A stretch of DNA of 64,000 nucleotides from Microcella frigidaquae (GTDB taxonomy: Bacteria; Actinomycetota; Actinomycetes; Actinomycetales; Microbacteriaceae): positions 1,674,001 through 1,738,000 of the forward strand of contig NZ_JACHBS010000001.1 in assembly GCF_014200395.1 (NCBI RefSeq), read 5' to 3'. Shown piece by piece: positions 43,514 to 52,800 of the stretch. Numbering within the stretch: position 1 is the first letter of the stretch; every line of letters starts with the position of its first letter. The translations under genes and the position numbers were made by a program. The notes under the pieces are model-generated. The model saw nothing but the letters and a program-made list of their open reading frames with translations, searched no databases and was not told the DNA's origin.

Positions 43514-44007
43514 CGGTCGACGTCCTTGGATTCGGGAGTCTCTCGGTCGCCATCACCCGCGCCGCCCGCTGGCGAGGCGGCAGAGCCGCGCGACCCCAGG
43601 CCCCCGAGCCGGGCACCGAGGGTGAGGCCGGACCACGCGGCGAGCATCCCGAGCCCGATGCTCAGCACCACGGTCAGCACCGCACCGACGAGATCGCCCG
43701 CCTGGGTCAGCGCGACAACCGAGACCGCGAGCGCCGAGAACGTCGTGAACGACCCCAGGATGCCCGGGCCCAGCCCCGCCCGCACCCACCCCGGCACGCG
43801 CGGCCACAGGGCCGCGACCAGCACGCCGAGCGCGAAGGCTCCGAGGGTGTTGACGAGCAGGGTGCTGAGCGCGAACTCGTCGAGATCGTGCGCCAGCGCG
43901 AGGTCGATGAGCAGGCGCAGACTCGTGCCGATCAGGCCACCGACGAACACGGCCGCGAGCTCGAGCGCCGAGACCCGCCGCACGCTGACGGAAGGCGCCG
44001 AACTCAT
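43510..44007 (-). CDS. crcB: Fluoride channel subunit CrcB/Fluc (first gene)
   Basis: 165 residues with four spans (VNTLGAFALG, GSFTTFSALAVS) and a longer polar C-terminal tail (GSAASPAGGAGDGDRETP) absent from its partner. Paired with the next gene. The ATG has TAGGCT six bases upstream, so the message is likely leaderless and leaves no room for a fluoride riboswitch. Confidence 0.9.
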   Translation of the reverse strand: MSSAPSVSVRRVSALELAAVFVGGLIGTSLRLLIDLALAHDLDEFALSTLLVNTLGAFALGVLVAALWPRVPGWVRAGLGPGILGSFTTFSALAVSVVALTQAGDLVGAVLTVVLSIGLGMLAAWSGLTLGARLGGLGSRGSAASPAGGAGDGDRETPESKDVDR

Positions 44008-44013
44008 GGGCAG

Positions 44014-44019
44014 AGCCTA
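44014..44019 (-). promoter_or_regulatory. Predicted leaderless -10 box of the crcB pair
   Basis: TAGGCT on the minus strand, 6 bases before the ATG at 44007. Confidence 0.55.
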
Positions 44020-44052
44020 GCCAGCCCCGGGGCCGCAGCCCGCGCCGCTCAT

Positions 44053-44058
44053 TACACT
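44053..44058 (+). promoter_or_regulatory. Predicted leaderless -10 box of the 216-residue anchored protein
   Basis: TACACT on the plus strand, 6 bases before the GTG at 44065. Confidence 0.5.
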
Positions 44059-44064
44059 GAGCGA

Positions 44065-44715
44065 GTGACCGCCGCCCCCGAGACCCGCCGCCGACGCCGC
44101 TGGCCGTGGATCGTCGGCGTCATCGTCGCCCTGCTGCTCGCGATCGTCGCGGCCGTCGCCCTGCCGATCGTGCTGCACAACCCGCAGGGATCGTCGGGCC
44201 AGGGCCGCGTGCCCGCCGGCGAGTATCCGACCGAGGTGACCGCCACCGGCGACGACGGCCGCGAGCGCACCCTCAGTGTCGCCGCCGAGAACGGCAACGC
44301 TCCCGACCTCAGCGCGGTGCAGGCCGGCGACCGCCTCGTCGTCACCGGCGCTGGCTACGACGGCGACCGTGGACTCTACGTCGCCGTCTGCCGCATCCCC
44401 GACGAGCTGGATGCGAAGCCCGGGCCCTGCCTCGGCGGCGTCGGCTCGCAGGAGGTCGAGGAGTTCGAAGAAGGCGTCGTGCAGTGGGCGCCGTCGAACT
44501 GGATCAACGAGGCCTTCGCCTGGCGCCTGTTCGGCGCGCGCAGCTTCGACGACACCGCGACCGGCGCATTCACCGCCTACATCGAGGTGCCGGCCGCCGC
44601 CGACGAGAACGTCGACTGCACGGTCGAGGCCTGCGGGCTCTACACCCGCAACGACCACACCGCCGCCAGCGACCGCGTGCAAGACCTCTACGTGCCGCTC
44701 TCCTGGGCCGAGTAG
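44065..44715 (+). CDS. N-terminally anchored extracytoplasmic protein
   Basis: 216 residues: RRRRR then one hydrophobic span (about 13-36), and an exported domain with four Cys in two pairs (AVCRIPDELDAKPGPCLGG and DCTVEACGLYTRNDH), probably disulfides. The GLYTRNDHT motif recurs in Actinobacterial cell-envelope proteins of unknown role. No enzyme signature. It converges on the PadR operon; an 18-base inverted repeat lies between them. Confidence 0.75.
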   Translation: MTAAPETRRRRRWPWIVGVIVALLLAIVAAVALPIVLHNPQGSSGQGRVPAGEYPTEVTATGDDGRERTLSVAAENGNAPDLSAVQAGDRLVVTGAGYDGDRGLYVAVCRIPDELDAKPGPCLGGVGSQEVEEFEEGVVQWAPSNWINEAFAWRLFGARSFDDTATGAFTAYIEVPAAADENVDCTVEACGLYTRNDHTAASDRVQDLYVPLSWAE

Positions 44716-44835
44716 CCTCACCCCTCTCCGTGGCGTGGGCGGAACGAGCCCACTCGGCCAACCGCCCGCGTCGCGCGATGTGAGGTGATGTTGCGCGGGC
44801 CCGCCGGGCCTACCCGGCCGGCCCCTCCCATCGCG

Positions 44836-44894
44836 CCTTCCAGATCTGCGGATTGACATGAATGCAGCTCACTTCGATCCGCAGATCTGGAAGG
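44836..44894. repeat. 18-base perfect inverted repeat in a convergent intergenic region
   Basis: Arms CCTTCCAGATCTGCGGAT (44836-44853) and its exact complement (44877-44894), with a 23-base spacer that starts with TTGACA overlap. A further TCGCG/CGCGA pair extends the stem beyond a 3-base bulge. It lies between the anchored-protein gene and the PadR gene, which converge, so it may be a bidirectional terminator, but no T-run follows and the length is unusual. An inactive mobile-element remnant is the alternative. Confidence 0.8.
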
Positions 44895-44970
44895 GGCCGC
44901 GACACGTCGCCGAAGACACCTGGTGCCGACGGCCCGCCGGAGGGTGCGGCGCCGAAGCGCGCACCCGGGC

Positions 44971-45678
44971 TCAGCGCAGCGTGTCGCGCAGGCTCTCGCG
45001 CACCGCGGCGAGCGACCGCTCGAGCTCGTCGACCGTGGCGCGCAGCTCGGCCCCGCGGGCCGCGGCTGCGCGCAGCTCGGTGCGGGCATCCTGCCGGAAC
45101 TCGGCCAGCAGCACCTCGGCGCGCTGCACCTGGGCGCGGGCATCCGAGCGCTCCTCGGTGATCGTCGAGTGCATCGAGGCGGTCGCATCCCGCACGGCGT
45201 CGGCCGCATCACGAGCGGCCGTGGTCGCATCGCGTGCGGTCTCGCGCGCGGCCTCGCGGGCCGCATCCGCCGCCGGGCGCAACTCGTCCCGCGCATCGCG
45301 CGCCGCCGCCGCGAGCTCGGCCCGCAGCGTCGACATCGCCTCCGTCACCGACGACCGCACCTCATCGGCGAGCCGGCGCACCGAATCGCCGAGCCCGGCC
45401 TCGATGCCGTCGAGCTCGTCACGGCGATCCTCGAGCTCCTGCCGCCCGGCATCGGTCAGGGCGTAGACCGTCTTGCGGCCATCCGACTGCTTCGTCACCA
45501 GCCCCTCGGCCTCCAGCTTCGCCAGCCGCGGGTAGATCGTGCCCGCCGACGGCACATAGGTGCCGCCGAACCGGTCTTTCAGCGCCTGGATGATCTCGTA
45601 GCCGTGCATCGGCCGCTCACTGAGCACGTGCAGCAGGTACAGCCGCAGGTGCCCGTGGCCGAACACCGCGGGGCTCAC
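44971..45678 (-). CDS. PadR family transcriptional regulator with long helical tail
   Basis: 235 residues: PadR winged helix at 1-80 (LYLLHVLSERPMHGYEIIQ, GTYVPSAGTIYPRLAKLEAEGL, GRKTVYALTDAG) followed by about 150 residues of Ala/Arg/Glu-rich helix, a likely coiled coil that dimerises and is much longer than usual. Its GTG overlaps the DUF4097 stop by four bases. It probably represses its own operon through two CGATATATCG palindromes upstream. Confidence 0.9.
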   Translation of the reverse strand: MSPAVFGHGHLRLYLLHVLSERPMHGYEIIQALKDRFGGTYVPSAGTIYPRLAKLEAEGLVTKQSDGRKTVYALTDAGRQELEDRRDELDGIEAGLGDSVRRLADEVRSSVTEAMSTLRAELAAAARDARDELRPAADAAREAARETARDATTAARDAADAVRDATASMHSTITEERSDARAQVQRAEVLLAEFRQDARTELRAAAARGAELRATVDELERSLAAVRESLRDTLR

Positions 45679-46532
45679 GACGAGGCCTCGGCGTCGGCGC
45701 TGGCCGCGTCGGCCGACTCCGCGGCGGCGGATGCGGAGCGCTCCGTGTGCACGACCGACACGTCGCCCGACACCGAGTTGGCCTTGAGCTCCGTGAAGGT
45801 TCCGGCGAGCTGCCCGTAGCGCCCCGAGTAGGTGCCCTTCACGCCCGTGATCTGCGCGTCGTCGAGCTGCAGCCGGCCGGTGAGGGTGCTGATCACGTAC
45901 TGCGCGGGAACCCCCGCATCCAGCCGCACCGTCAGGTCGCCCGAGACGCTGCTGTTCTTGATGCGGTCGGGGGTTCCCCGCAGGTCGGCGACGACGTCGG
46001 CCGAGACCCCGTCGCAGCTGAACCGTGGGATCTCGCCCGAGACGACGACGTCGCCGCCCACCGTCTGAATGCTGAGGTCGCCGCGGTGGTCGCGCACGCC
46101 CACCTCGCCCGTCACGGCGTGCACGGTGAGGTCGCCGACGAGTCCGTCGAGCACGACATCGCCGTTCACGGTGTTGACCGTCGTCGTGCCGTGCACGCCG
46201 CTGACCATGGCCTCGGCCGCCACGACGCTGAGCGTCACCGCGGTGACGCGGGGCACGAGGATGCTCACGTCGGCGCGCGCCTTGCCGCTGAAGAGGCGGA
46301 AGTTGTCGAAGAAGGTCTCCCACTTCAACTGCGGGTGGTCGACCACGAGGGTGTCGCCCTCGAGCGAGACCTTGAGGTCGCGGCCGGCCACGCTGTGCAC
46401 GGCCACGCGGGCGCCGGGCTCGTCGTGGGCGACGATGTCGACCTGGCCGCCGATGAGCCCCACCTTGAGGGCGCGCACCAGTTCGAGGTCGATGACGGTG
46501 GGTTCGGTGACGATCCACGTCTCCTGGGCCAT
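45675..46532 (-). CDS. DUF4097 family beta-strand repeat protein
   Basis: 285 residues of repeating short beta strands (VNTVNGDVVLDGLVGDLTVH, VSGDLTVRLDAGVPAQYVIS), typical of DUF4097/adhesin-like beta-helix proteins; no signal peptide is visible. The family often sits upstream of PadR regulators in Actinobacteria. Role unknown. AAGGAG is seven bases before the ATG. Confidence 0.85.
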   Translation of the reverse strand: MAQETWIVTEPTVIDLELVRALKVGLIGGQVDIVAHDEPGARVAVHSVAGRDLKVSLEGDTLVVDHPQLKWETFFDNFRLFSGKARADVSILVPRVTAVTLSVVAAEAMVSGVHGTTTVNTVNGDVVLDGLVGDLTVHAVTGEVGVRDHRGDLSIQTVGGDVVVSGEIPRFSCDGVSADVVADLRGTPDRIKNSSVSGDLTVRLDAGVPAQYVISTLTGRLQLDDAQITGVKGTYSGRYGQLAGTFTELKANSVSGDVSVVHTERSASAAAESADAASADAEASS

Positions 46533-46571
46533 GACAGTGCTCCTTGCTCAAGCCCGAGGCGGGCATCCGTT

Positions 46572-46612
46572 CGCGATATATCGCGTTGTTGTGAGAGTCA
46601 CGATATATCGCG
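46572..46612. promoter_or_regulatory. Pair of CGATATATCG palindromes, probable PadR operator
   Basis: CGCGATATATCGCG (46572-46585, perfect) and CACGATATATCGCG (46599-46612) lie 27 bases apart upstream of the DUF4097-PadR operon, consistent with autoregulation by PadR. Confidence 0.65.
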
Positions 46613-46648
46613 TCTGCCTGCCGCGCAAGGGGCGAGCGGATGCGGCGC

Positions 46649-46679
46649 TTGACATTGACGCAACGTCAACCTCTACCGT
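46649..46679 (+). promoter_or_regulatory. MerR-type promoter with 19-base spacer and dyad
   Basis: -35 TTGACA (46649-46654), 19-base spacer, -10 TACCGT (46674-46679). The dyad TTGACGCAACGTCAA (46655-46669) fills the spacer. The over-long spacer with a central dyad is the hallmark of MerR-activated promoters. Confidence 0.75.
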
Positions 46680-46686
46680 CGAGGGC

Positions 46687-47433
46687 ATGGAGTGGTCCAT
46701 CCAGCAGCTCGCCCGCCTGTCGGGCGTCACGAGCCGCACCCTGCGGCACTACGACGACCTCGGGCTGCTGCCGCCGACCCGCGTCGGCGCGAACGGCTAC
46801 CGGTACTACGACCAGGCCGCGCTCGTGCGCCTGCAGCGCATCCTGCTGCTGCGCGAGCTGGGTCTGGGGCTGCCGGCGATCGCCGAGGTGCTCGACGGCC
46901 AGACCGATGACGTCGCCGCCCTGGCGACGCACCGCCGGCTGCTCGAGCAGGAGCGCGACCGGGTCGACCGGTTGATCGCGAGCGTGACCACGACCATCGA
47001 GCGACTGGAAGGAGGTGAACAACTGATGGCAGAAGAAGCATTCGACGGTTTCGACCACACCGTCTACAAGGAGGAGGTCGAGCAGCGCTGGGGTGCCGAC
47101 GCCTACGCCCGCAGCGACCGCTGGTGGCGCGGGCTCGGTGCCGAGGGCCAGGCGGCGTTCCGCGCCGAGGCCGCGGCGATCCAGACCGGGTTCGCGGCGG
47201 CGCACGCGGCGGGCACACCCGCCGGTGACCCCGCGGTGCAGGCGCTCGCCGCGCGGCACTACGCGTGGGTGCGCGCCGGGTGGGGCGACGTGGCGCCGAG
47301 CGCCGAAGCGTACCTCGGGCTCGGCGACATGTACGTCGCCGACCCGCGCTTCGCGAAGCACTACGGCGGCGCCGAGGGCGCGGAGTACGTGCGCGAGGCG
47401 ATGGGCGTCTACGCGGCGAGCGAGCTCGCGTAG
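46687..47433 (+). CDS. MerR family regulator with TipAS-type effector domain
   Basis: 248 residues: MerR helix-turn-helix (WSIQQLARLSGVTSRTLRHYDDLGLL), a long dimerisation helix, and a C-terminal TipAS antibiotic-binding domain from about 110 (WGADAYARSDRWWRGLG, ALAARHYAWV). TipAL proteins sense thiopeptides and activate their own and efflux genes. The ATG has TACCGT seven bases upstream, so it is leaderless and probably autoactivated. Its stop directly abuts the YczE stop (TAGCTA). Confidence 0.9.
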   Translation: MEWSIQQLARLSGVTSRTLRHYDDLGLLPPTRVGANGYRYYDQAALVRLQRILLLRELGLGLPAIAEVLDGQTDDVAALATHRRLLEQERDRVDRLIASVTTTIERLEGGEQLMAEEAFDGFDHTVYKEEVEQRWGADAYARSDRWWRGLGAEGQAAFRAEAAAIQTGFAAAHAAGTPAGDPAVQALAARHYAWVRAGWGDVAPSAEAYLGLGDMYVADPRFAKHYGGAEGAEYVREAMGVYAASELA

Positions 47434-48102
47434 CTAGCTCGGCACCGGAGCCGGCGGACGCGTCGGTTCCGGCACGCGCAGCAGCGGCAGGGTGACGCCG
47501 ACCATGGGGCCGATGAGCAGCGCGAACGCGATGGTGCCGAAGCCGACGGTGCCGCCGAGCAGCCAGCCGATGGCGAGCACGGTCACCTCGACGCCCGTGC
47601 GCACCTTCCAGATCTTCCAGCCGAAGCGCGCGTGCGCGCCGGTCATGAGCCCGTCGCGCGGGCCGGGGCCGAAGCGGGCCCCGATGTAGAGGCCGGTCGC
47701 GATTGCCAGCAGCGCGAGCCCGCCGGCGAACATCAGCCACTGCGCCCACAGCTGGTCGGGCGTCTCGATGACCAGCATCGCGAGGTCGAGCACCGGTCCG
47801 ATCAGCAGCACGTTGAGCACGGTGCCGATACCGGGCTTCTGCTTGATCGGGATCCACAGCAGCAGAACACCGAAGCCGATCAGCACGACGATCAGGCCGA
47901 TCGACAGTCCCGTCTGCACCTCGAGGCCCTGCGCGAAGACCGTCCACGGGTCGAGGCCGACGTTCGCCTGGATCAGAAGGGCGACGGCGATGCCGTAGAA
48001 GAACAGGCCCAGCAGCAGCTGGCCCCAGCGGCGGACGAGGATGCGGCGGGATGCGCCGGCGCTCTCGGCCATGCTGCTCGATGCGCTGCTGCGGGATGTC
48101 AT
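47434..48102 (-). CDS. YczE/YyaS-like integral membrane protein
   Basis: 222 residues with about five to six hydrophobic spans (LFFYGIAVALLIQANVGLDPW near the start, GARFGPGPRDGLMTG in the middle). The YczE family has unknown function but is typically divergent from an MocR regulator, as here. The ATG at 48102 is preferred over one at 48111 because AGGAGG lies nine bases before it. Confidence 0.85.
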   Translation of the reverse strand: MTSRSSASSSMAESAGASRRILVRRWGQLLLGLFFYGIAVALLIQANVGLDPWTVFAQGLEVQTGLSIGLIVVLIGFGVLLLWIPIKQKPGIGTVLNVLLIGPVLDLAMLVIETPDQLWAQWLMFAGGLALLAIATGLYIGARFGPGPRDGLMTGAHARFGWKIWKVRTGVEVTVLAIGWLLGGTVGFGTIAFALLIGPMVGVTLPLLRVPEPTRPPAPVPS

Positions 48103-48122
48103 GCCGTTCATCCTCCTCGCGC

Positions 48123-48159
48123 AATTGGCCTTCTCACAAGATGCCAATTCGGGTACCGT
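48123..48159. promoter_or_regulatory. MocR/YczE divergent control region
   Basis: Inverted repeat AATTGGC (48123-48129) / GCCAATT (48143-48149) just upstream of a TACCGT -10 (48154-48159) that lies six bases before the MocR ATG. Probably the MocR operator. Confidence 0.65.
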
Positions 48160-48165
48160 GGCCGC

Positions 48166-49653
48166 ATGGCCGCCCTCTCCGCCCGCGCATTGGCCTCTCA
48201 GCTGGGCGACTGGCGCCCGCTCGGAGCGACCCCGCTCTACGAGGCGCTCGCCGACCGCATCCGCCTCCTGATCCTCGACGGGCGCGTGACGCTGGGCACA
48301 CGGATGCCCGCCGAGCGGCTCCTCGCCGACCACGAGCAGCTCAGCCGCACCACGGTCGCCAACGCCTACGCTCGCCTGCGCGAGCTCGGCTACCTGCGCT
48401 CGGTCCGCGGATCCGGCAGTGTTGCCCGCCTCCCCGCGCTCGAACCCGGAGCGGCGCCGTTCTCGACCCCGAGCATCGGCGAGCGCCCCGAGCCGGGCGT
48501 CGTCGACTTCTCGAAGGCGACCTTGCCGGCGATCCCTCTCGTCGCGGAAGTCGCGCGCGAAGCCGCCGAGCTGCTGCCCGGCTTCTTGCACGAGACCGGG
48601 TTCGACGCCTGGGGGCTCCTCGCCGTGCGGCAGGCGATCGCCGACCGCTACACCGCGCGCGGCGTGCCGACGACGGTCGACGAGGTGATGATCACGCTCG
48701 GTGCCCAGCACGCGATCGCGCTCGTCGCCCGGACGCTGCTCGCCCGTGGCGACCGTGCCCTCATCGAGTCGCCGAGCTACCCGCACGCCGTCGAGGCCCT
48801 CCGCGAGGCGGGTGCCCGGCTGGTCGCCGTGCCGGTCACGACCGATGGCGGCTGGGACACCGAGGCGCTCGACCAGGTGTTTCCCCGCACAGCGCCCGCG
48901 CTCGCGTACCTCATGACCGAGTTCCACAATCCGACCGGCCGCACCATGCCGGCCGAGCAGCGCGCCCTGCTGCTCCGCCGCGCGGCCGAAGCCGGCACGG
49001 TGCTCGTCGTCGACGAGACGATGGCCGAGCTGGGCTTCGCTCCCGGTGCGGTGCAGCCCCCGCCGTTCGCCGCCGCCGCGCTCGCGCAGCCCTCCGGCCC
49101 GCGGGCCGAGGTCGTCACGCTCGGGTCGGTCGGAAAGAGCATCTGGGGCGGCGTGCGCCTCGGCTGGATCCGAGCGGATCGCGACCTCATCACCCGCTTC
49201 GCCCACGCTCGTCTCGCCGGTGACCTGGGCTCGCCGATTCTCGAGCAGCTCGTGCTGCTGCGCCTGCTCGAGCAGTACGACCGGCTGCTGGATGCCCGCC
49301 GCGCCGATCTCCGCGCCGGCCACGCCCTGCTGACCATCGAGCTGGCGCGTCGCTTCCCGACGTGGATCGTGCCGCCCGTCGACGGCGGCCTCAGCCTCTG
49401 GGTGAACCTCGGCCAGCCGGTCAGCTCGCAGCTCGCGCTCGCCGCGCGCGCCGAAGGACTCCTCGTCGGCGCCGGCCCGCGCTTCGCCGTCGACGGAGCG
49501 TTCGAGCGGTTCCTCCGTCTGCCGTTCTGCCTGCCGGCCGACACCACACTCGCCGCCCTCGACCTGCTCGAGCGGGCGTGGGCGCGGGTCGGCGGGTCAG
49601 CGGGGGCGCCGGTCGCCGGGCCCGACGACGAGGTGCTGAGCGCCGTCGTGTGA
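48166..49653 (+). CDS. MocR-type PLP-dependent GntR regulator (YczR-like)
   Basis: 495 residues: GntR helix-turn-helix at about 22-85 (MPAERLLADHEQLSRTTVANAY) joined to an aminotransferase-like fold with VVDETMAELGF and the PLP Lys candidate in LGSVGKSIWGG. Regulates the divergent yczE gene in this subgroup. An inverted repeat in the shared promoter is a likely binding site. Leaderless start. Confidence 0.92.
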   Translation: MAALSARALASQLGDWRPLGATPLYEALADRIRLLILDGRVTLGTRMPAERLLADHEQLSRTTVANAYARLRELGYLRSVRGSGSVARLPALEPGAAPFSTPSIGERPEPGVVDFSKATLPAIPLVAEVAREAAELLPGFLHETGFDAWGLLAVRQAIADRYTARGVPTTVDEVMITLGAQHAIALVARTLLARGDRALIESPSYPHAVEALREAGARLVAVPVTTDGGWDTEALDQVFPRTAPALAYLMTEFHNPTGRTMPAEQRALLLRRAAEAGTVLVVDETMAELGFAPGAVQPPPFAAAALAQPSGPRAEVVTLGSVGKSIWGGVRLGWIRADRDLITRFAHARLAGDLGSPILEQLVLLRLLEQYDRLLDARRADLRAGHALLTIELARRFPTWIVPPVDGGLSLWVNLGQPVSSQLALAARAEGLLVGAGPRFAVDGAFERFLRLPFCLPADTTLAALDLLERAWARVGGSAGAPVAGPDDEVLSAVV

Positions 49654-49677
49654 GAATGGAGGCCGCCCGCGCATCCT

Positions 49678-49689
49678 GACCGATCGGTC
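49678..49689. promoter_or_regulatory. Palindrome upstream of the RND transporter
   Basis: GACCGATCGGTC, a perfect 12-base palindrome about 140 bases before the RND start; it resembles a TetR-type operator, but no linked TetR gene exists. Confidence 0.4.
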
Positions 49690-49829
49690 GGATTCGGGGG
49701 GCGCACCCATCGCCCGCTGTGTGAATACTCAGCGTGCGCTGGGATGCTGATCGGCGCTCCGCGCCCTGCCGCGCCGCACTCACACAGCCACCTCGGGCCC
49801 TGAGCCCGCCCCACGACCGGAGTCTCCCC

Positions 49830-52800
49830 GTGCACCTGCTTTCGGTGTTCAGCCTGCGCAACCGAGCGCTCATCGCCCTGGTCACGATCGTCGTGGGCCT
49901 GTTCGGCGGCATCGCCCTCACGACCCTGAAGCAGGAGCTGATCCCCTCCGTCGCCTTCCCGCAGGTGATCGTCATCACCCAGTACCCGGGTGCGGCGCCG
50001 GAGATCGTCGAGCAGGACGTCTCGACGCCGATCGAGACCGCCGTGCAGGGCATCCCGGGCCTCGATGGCTCGAACGCGACCTCGAGCACTGGCTTCTCGA
50101 TCGTGTCGGCGAGCTTCGCCTTCGGCACCGACCTGGTGCGCACCGAGCAGCGCGTGCAGCTCGCCATCAACCGCCTCGACCTGCCGAACGACGTCGAGCC
50201 GCGCGTGCTCACCGGCTCCATCGACGACTTCCCGATCCTGCAGGTCGCGGTCACGAGCAACCTCACCCCCGGCGAGCTGGAGGCGGCGCTCGAGTCGCAG
50301 GCCGTCACCGAGCTGACCGACCTCGACGGCGTGCGCGAAGTCTCGATCCAGGGCGCCGTCGGCGAGCGCGTGACGATCACCCCCGACAAGGAGGAGCTGT
50401 TCGCGCGCGGGCTGTCGACCGCCGACATCACCGACGCCCTCGACGCCTACGGCGTGCTGCTGCCCGCGGGCGTGATCACCGAGGACGGCTTCGAGCTGCC
50501 CGTCATCTCGGGGGTGCGCATCACGACCGCCGACGAGCTCGCGGCCCTGCCGCTGCTCACCGCCGACGTCGCCGGCACGTCGATCTCCGACGTCGCCACG
50601 GTCGAGGTCGAGAACGACCCGGTCACCGGCTACTCGCGCGTCAACGGCGAGCCCGCCCTCACGCTCGCCATCACGAAGACGCCCGCCGGCAACACGGTCG
50701 AGGTCTCCCGTGCCGTGCAGGCGGCCCTGCCCGCGATCGCCGACGCGATCGGTTCGGGCACCGAGTTCACCGTCGTCTTCGACCAGGCCCCGTTCATCGA
50801 GAAGTCGATCGAGGCGCTGGCGACCGAGGGTCTGCTCGGTCTCGCCTTCGCCGTCATCGTCATCCTGATCTTCCTGCTCTCGGTGCGGTCGACGATCATC
50901 ACGGCGATCTCGATCCCGACCTCGGTGCTGCTGACGTTCATCGGCATGCAGGTCGCCGGCTACACCCTGAACATCCTCACGCTCGGCGCGATCACGATCG
51001 CGGTCGGCCGCGTCGTCGACGACTCGATCGTCGTCGTCGAGAACATCAAGCGGCACCTCGCCCGCGGCGAGGAGAAGACGCAGGCGATCCTCATCGGCGT
51101 CAAGGAGGTCGCCGGCGCCATCACCGCCGCCACCGCCACCACGATCGCGGTCTTCCTGCCCGTCGCCCTCGTCGGCGACATCACCGGTGAGCTGTTCCGG
51201 CCCTTCGCCCTCACCACCGCGATCGCGCTCGCGGCATCGCTGTTCGTCTCGCTGACGATCGTGCCCGTGCTCTCGTATTGGTTCCTCCGCGCGCCGAAGC
51301 CGAAGAACGCCGATGCGGTCGCGAGCGTCGGGGCCGACGAGCAGGCTCGCCCGCTCAGCCTCGAGGAGGAGTCGGCGCGGCCCACGCTGCTCCAGCGCGG
51401 CTATCTGCCCGTCATCCGCTGGACCCTCAAGCGGCCCGTCGCGACGCTGCTGCTGGCGGTGCTCGTGCTCGTCGGCACGGGTGCGCTGTCGACCGGCCTG
51501 CAGACCAACTTCATCGGCAACTCCGGCCAGAACACGCTCACCGTCGCACAGACCCTGCCCAACGGCTCGAGCCTGGAGGAGCTCGACGCGGCCGCCACCG
51601 TCGTCGAGGAGGAGCTGCTCGCGATCGACGGCATCACGACCGTGCAGGCCTCGATCGGCTCCGGTACCGGAACGCTCGCCGCGATCTTCGGTGGCAGCGA
51701 CATCACCTTCTCGCTGACGACCGACGAGTCGTTCGACCAGGACGAGCTGCAGGCCACCGTGCGCGTGGCGCTCGCCGACCTCACCGACGTGGGCGAGCTG
51801 AGCGTGCAGACCCAGCAGGGCCCCGCCTTCGGCGGCAGCGACATCGAGATCGACCTCACGGCGACCAGCCGTGACGACCTCGAGTCGGCCACCGCCGACC
51901 TGCTCGAGGCCGTGCGCGACCTCGACGTCACCGCCGAGGCCACGAGCAACCTCGCTGACACGCAGCCCTACCTCGCCATCCAGGTCGACCGCGAGCGCGC
52001 TGCCGAACTCGGCCTCAGCGAGATCGCCGTCGGCGGCATCGTCACCGCGGCGATGTTCCCGGCCTCGGTGGGCAGCGTCGTCATCGACGACCGCACCCTG
52101 TCGATCTTCCTCCGCGACACGGATGCTCCGACCACGGTCGAGGAGCTGCGCGAGTTCAGCATCCCGACCGCCCTGGGGCCGCAGCCGCTCGAGGAGCTCG
52201 CCACCATCGAGCAGGTCGATGGCCCGGCCAGCATCACGACGGTGCGCGGCGTGCGCAGCGCCACGATCACGGTCACCCCGTCGGTGCAGAACATCGGCGC
52301 GGCCACCGTCGCGGTGCAGGAGGCCGTCGACAGCGCCGAGCTGCCCGACGGCGTGCAGGCCAGCCTCGGCGGTGTCGCCTCGCAGCAGTCGGAGGCCTTC
52401 AGCCAGCTGGGCCTGGCCCTGCTCGCGGCGATCCTCATCGTCTACGTGATCATGGTCGCGACCTTCCGCAGCCTGCGGCAGCCGCTGCTGCTGCTGATCT
52501 CGGTGCCGTTCGCGGCGACGGGTGCGATCGGTCTGCAGCTCATCGCCGATATCCCGCTGGGTGTTCCCTCGCTCATCGGCGTGCTCATGCTGGTCGGCAT
52601 CGTGGTGACCAACGCGATCATGCTCATCGACCTCGTGAACCAGTACCGCGAGCGCGGGCTGAGCGCCTACCAGGCGCTCATCGAGGGCGGCTCGCGCCGT
52701 CTGCGGCCGATCCTCATGACCGCCGCGGCGACGATCTTCGCGCTCACCCCGCTGGCGATCGGCATCACCGGCAGCGGCGGGTTCATCTCGCAACCGCTCG

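Noticed and set aside
42823..44064. Fluoride riboswitch near crcB
   Set aside because: The crcB -10 box is six bases from the ATG and no conserved riboswitch core is visible.
48777..52793. A 1338-codon open frame on the minus strand
   Set aside because: It is antisense to the MocR and RND genes, which have clear family motifs; low-complexity Arg/Asp composition marks it as a shadow.
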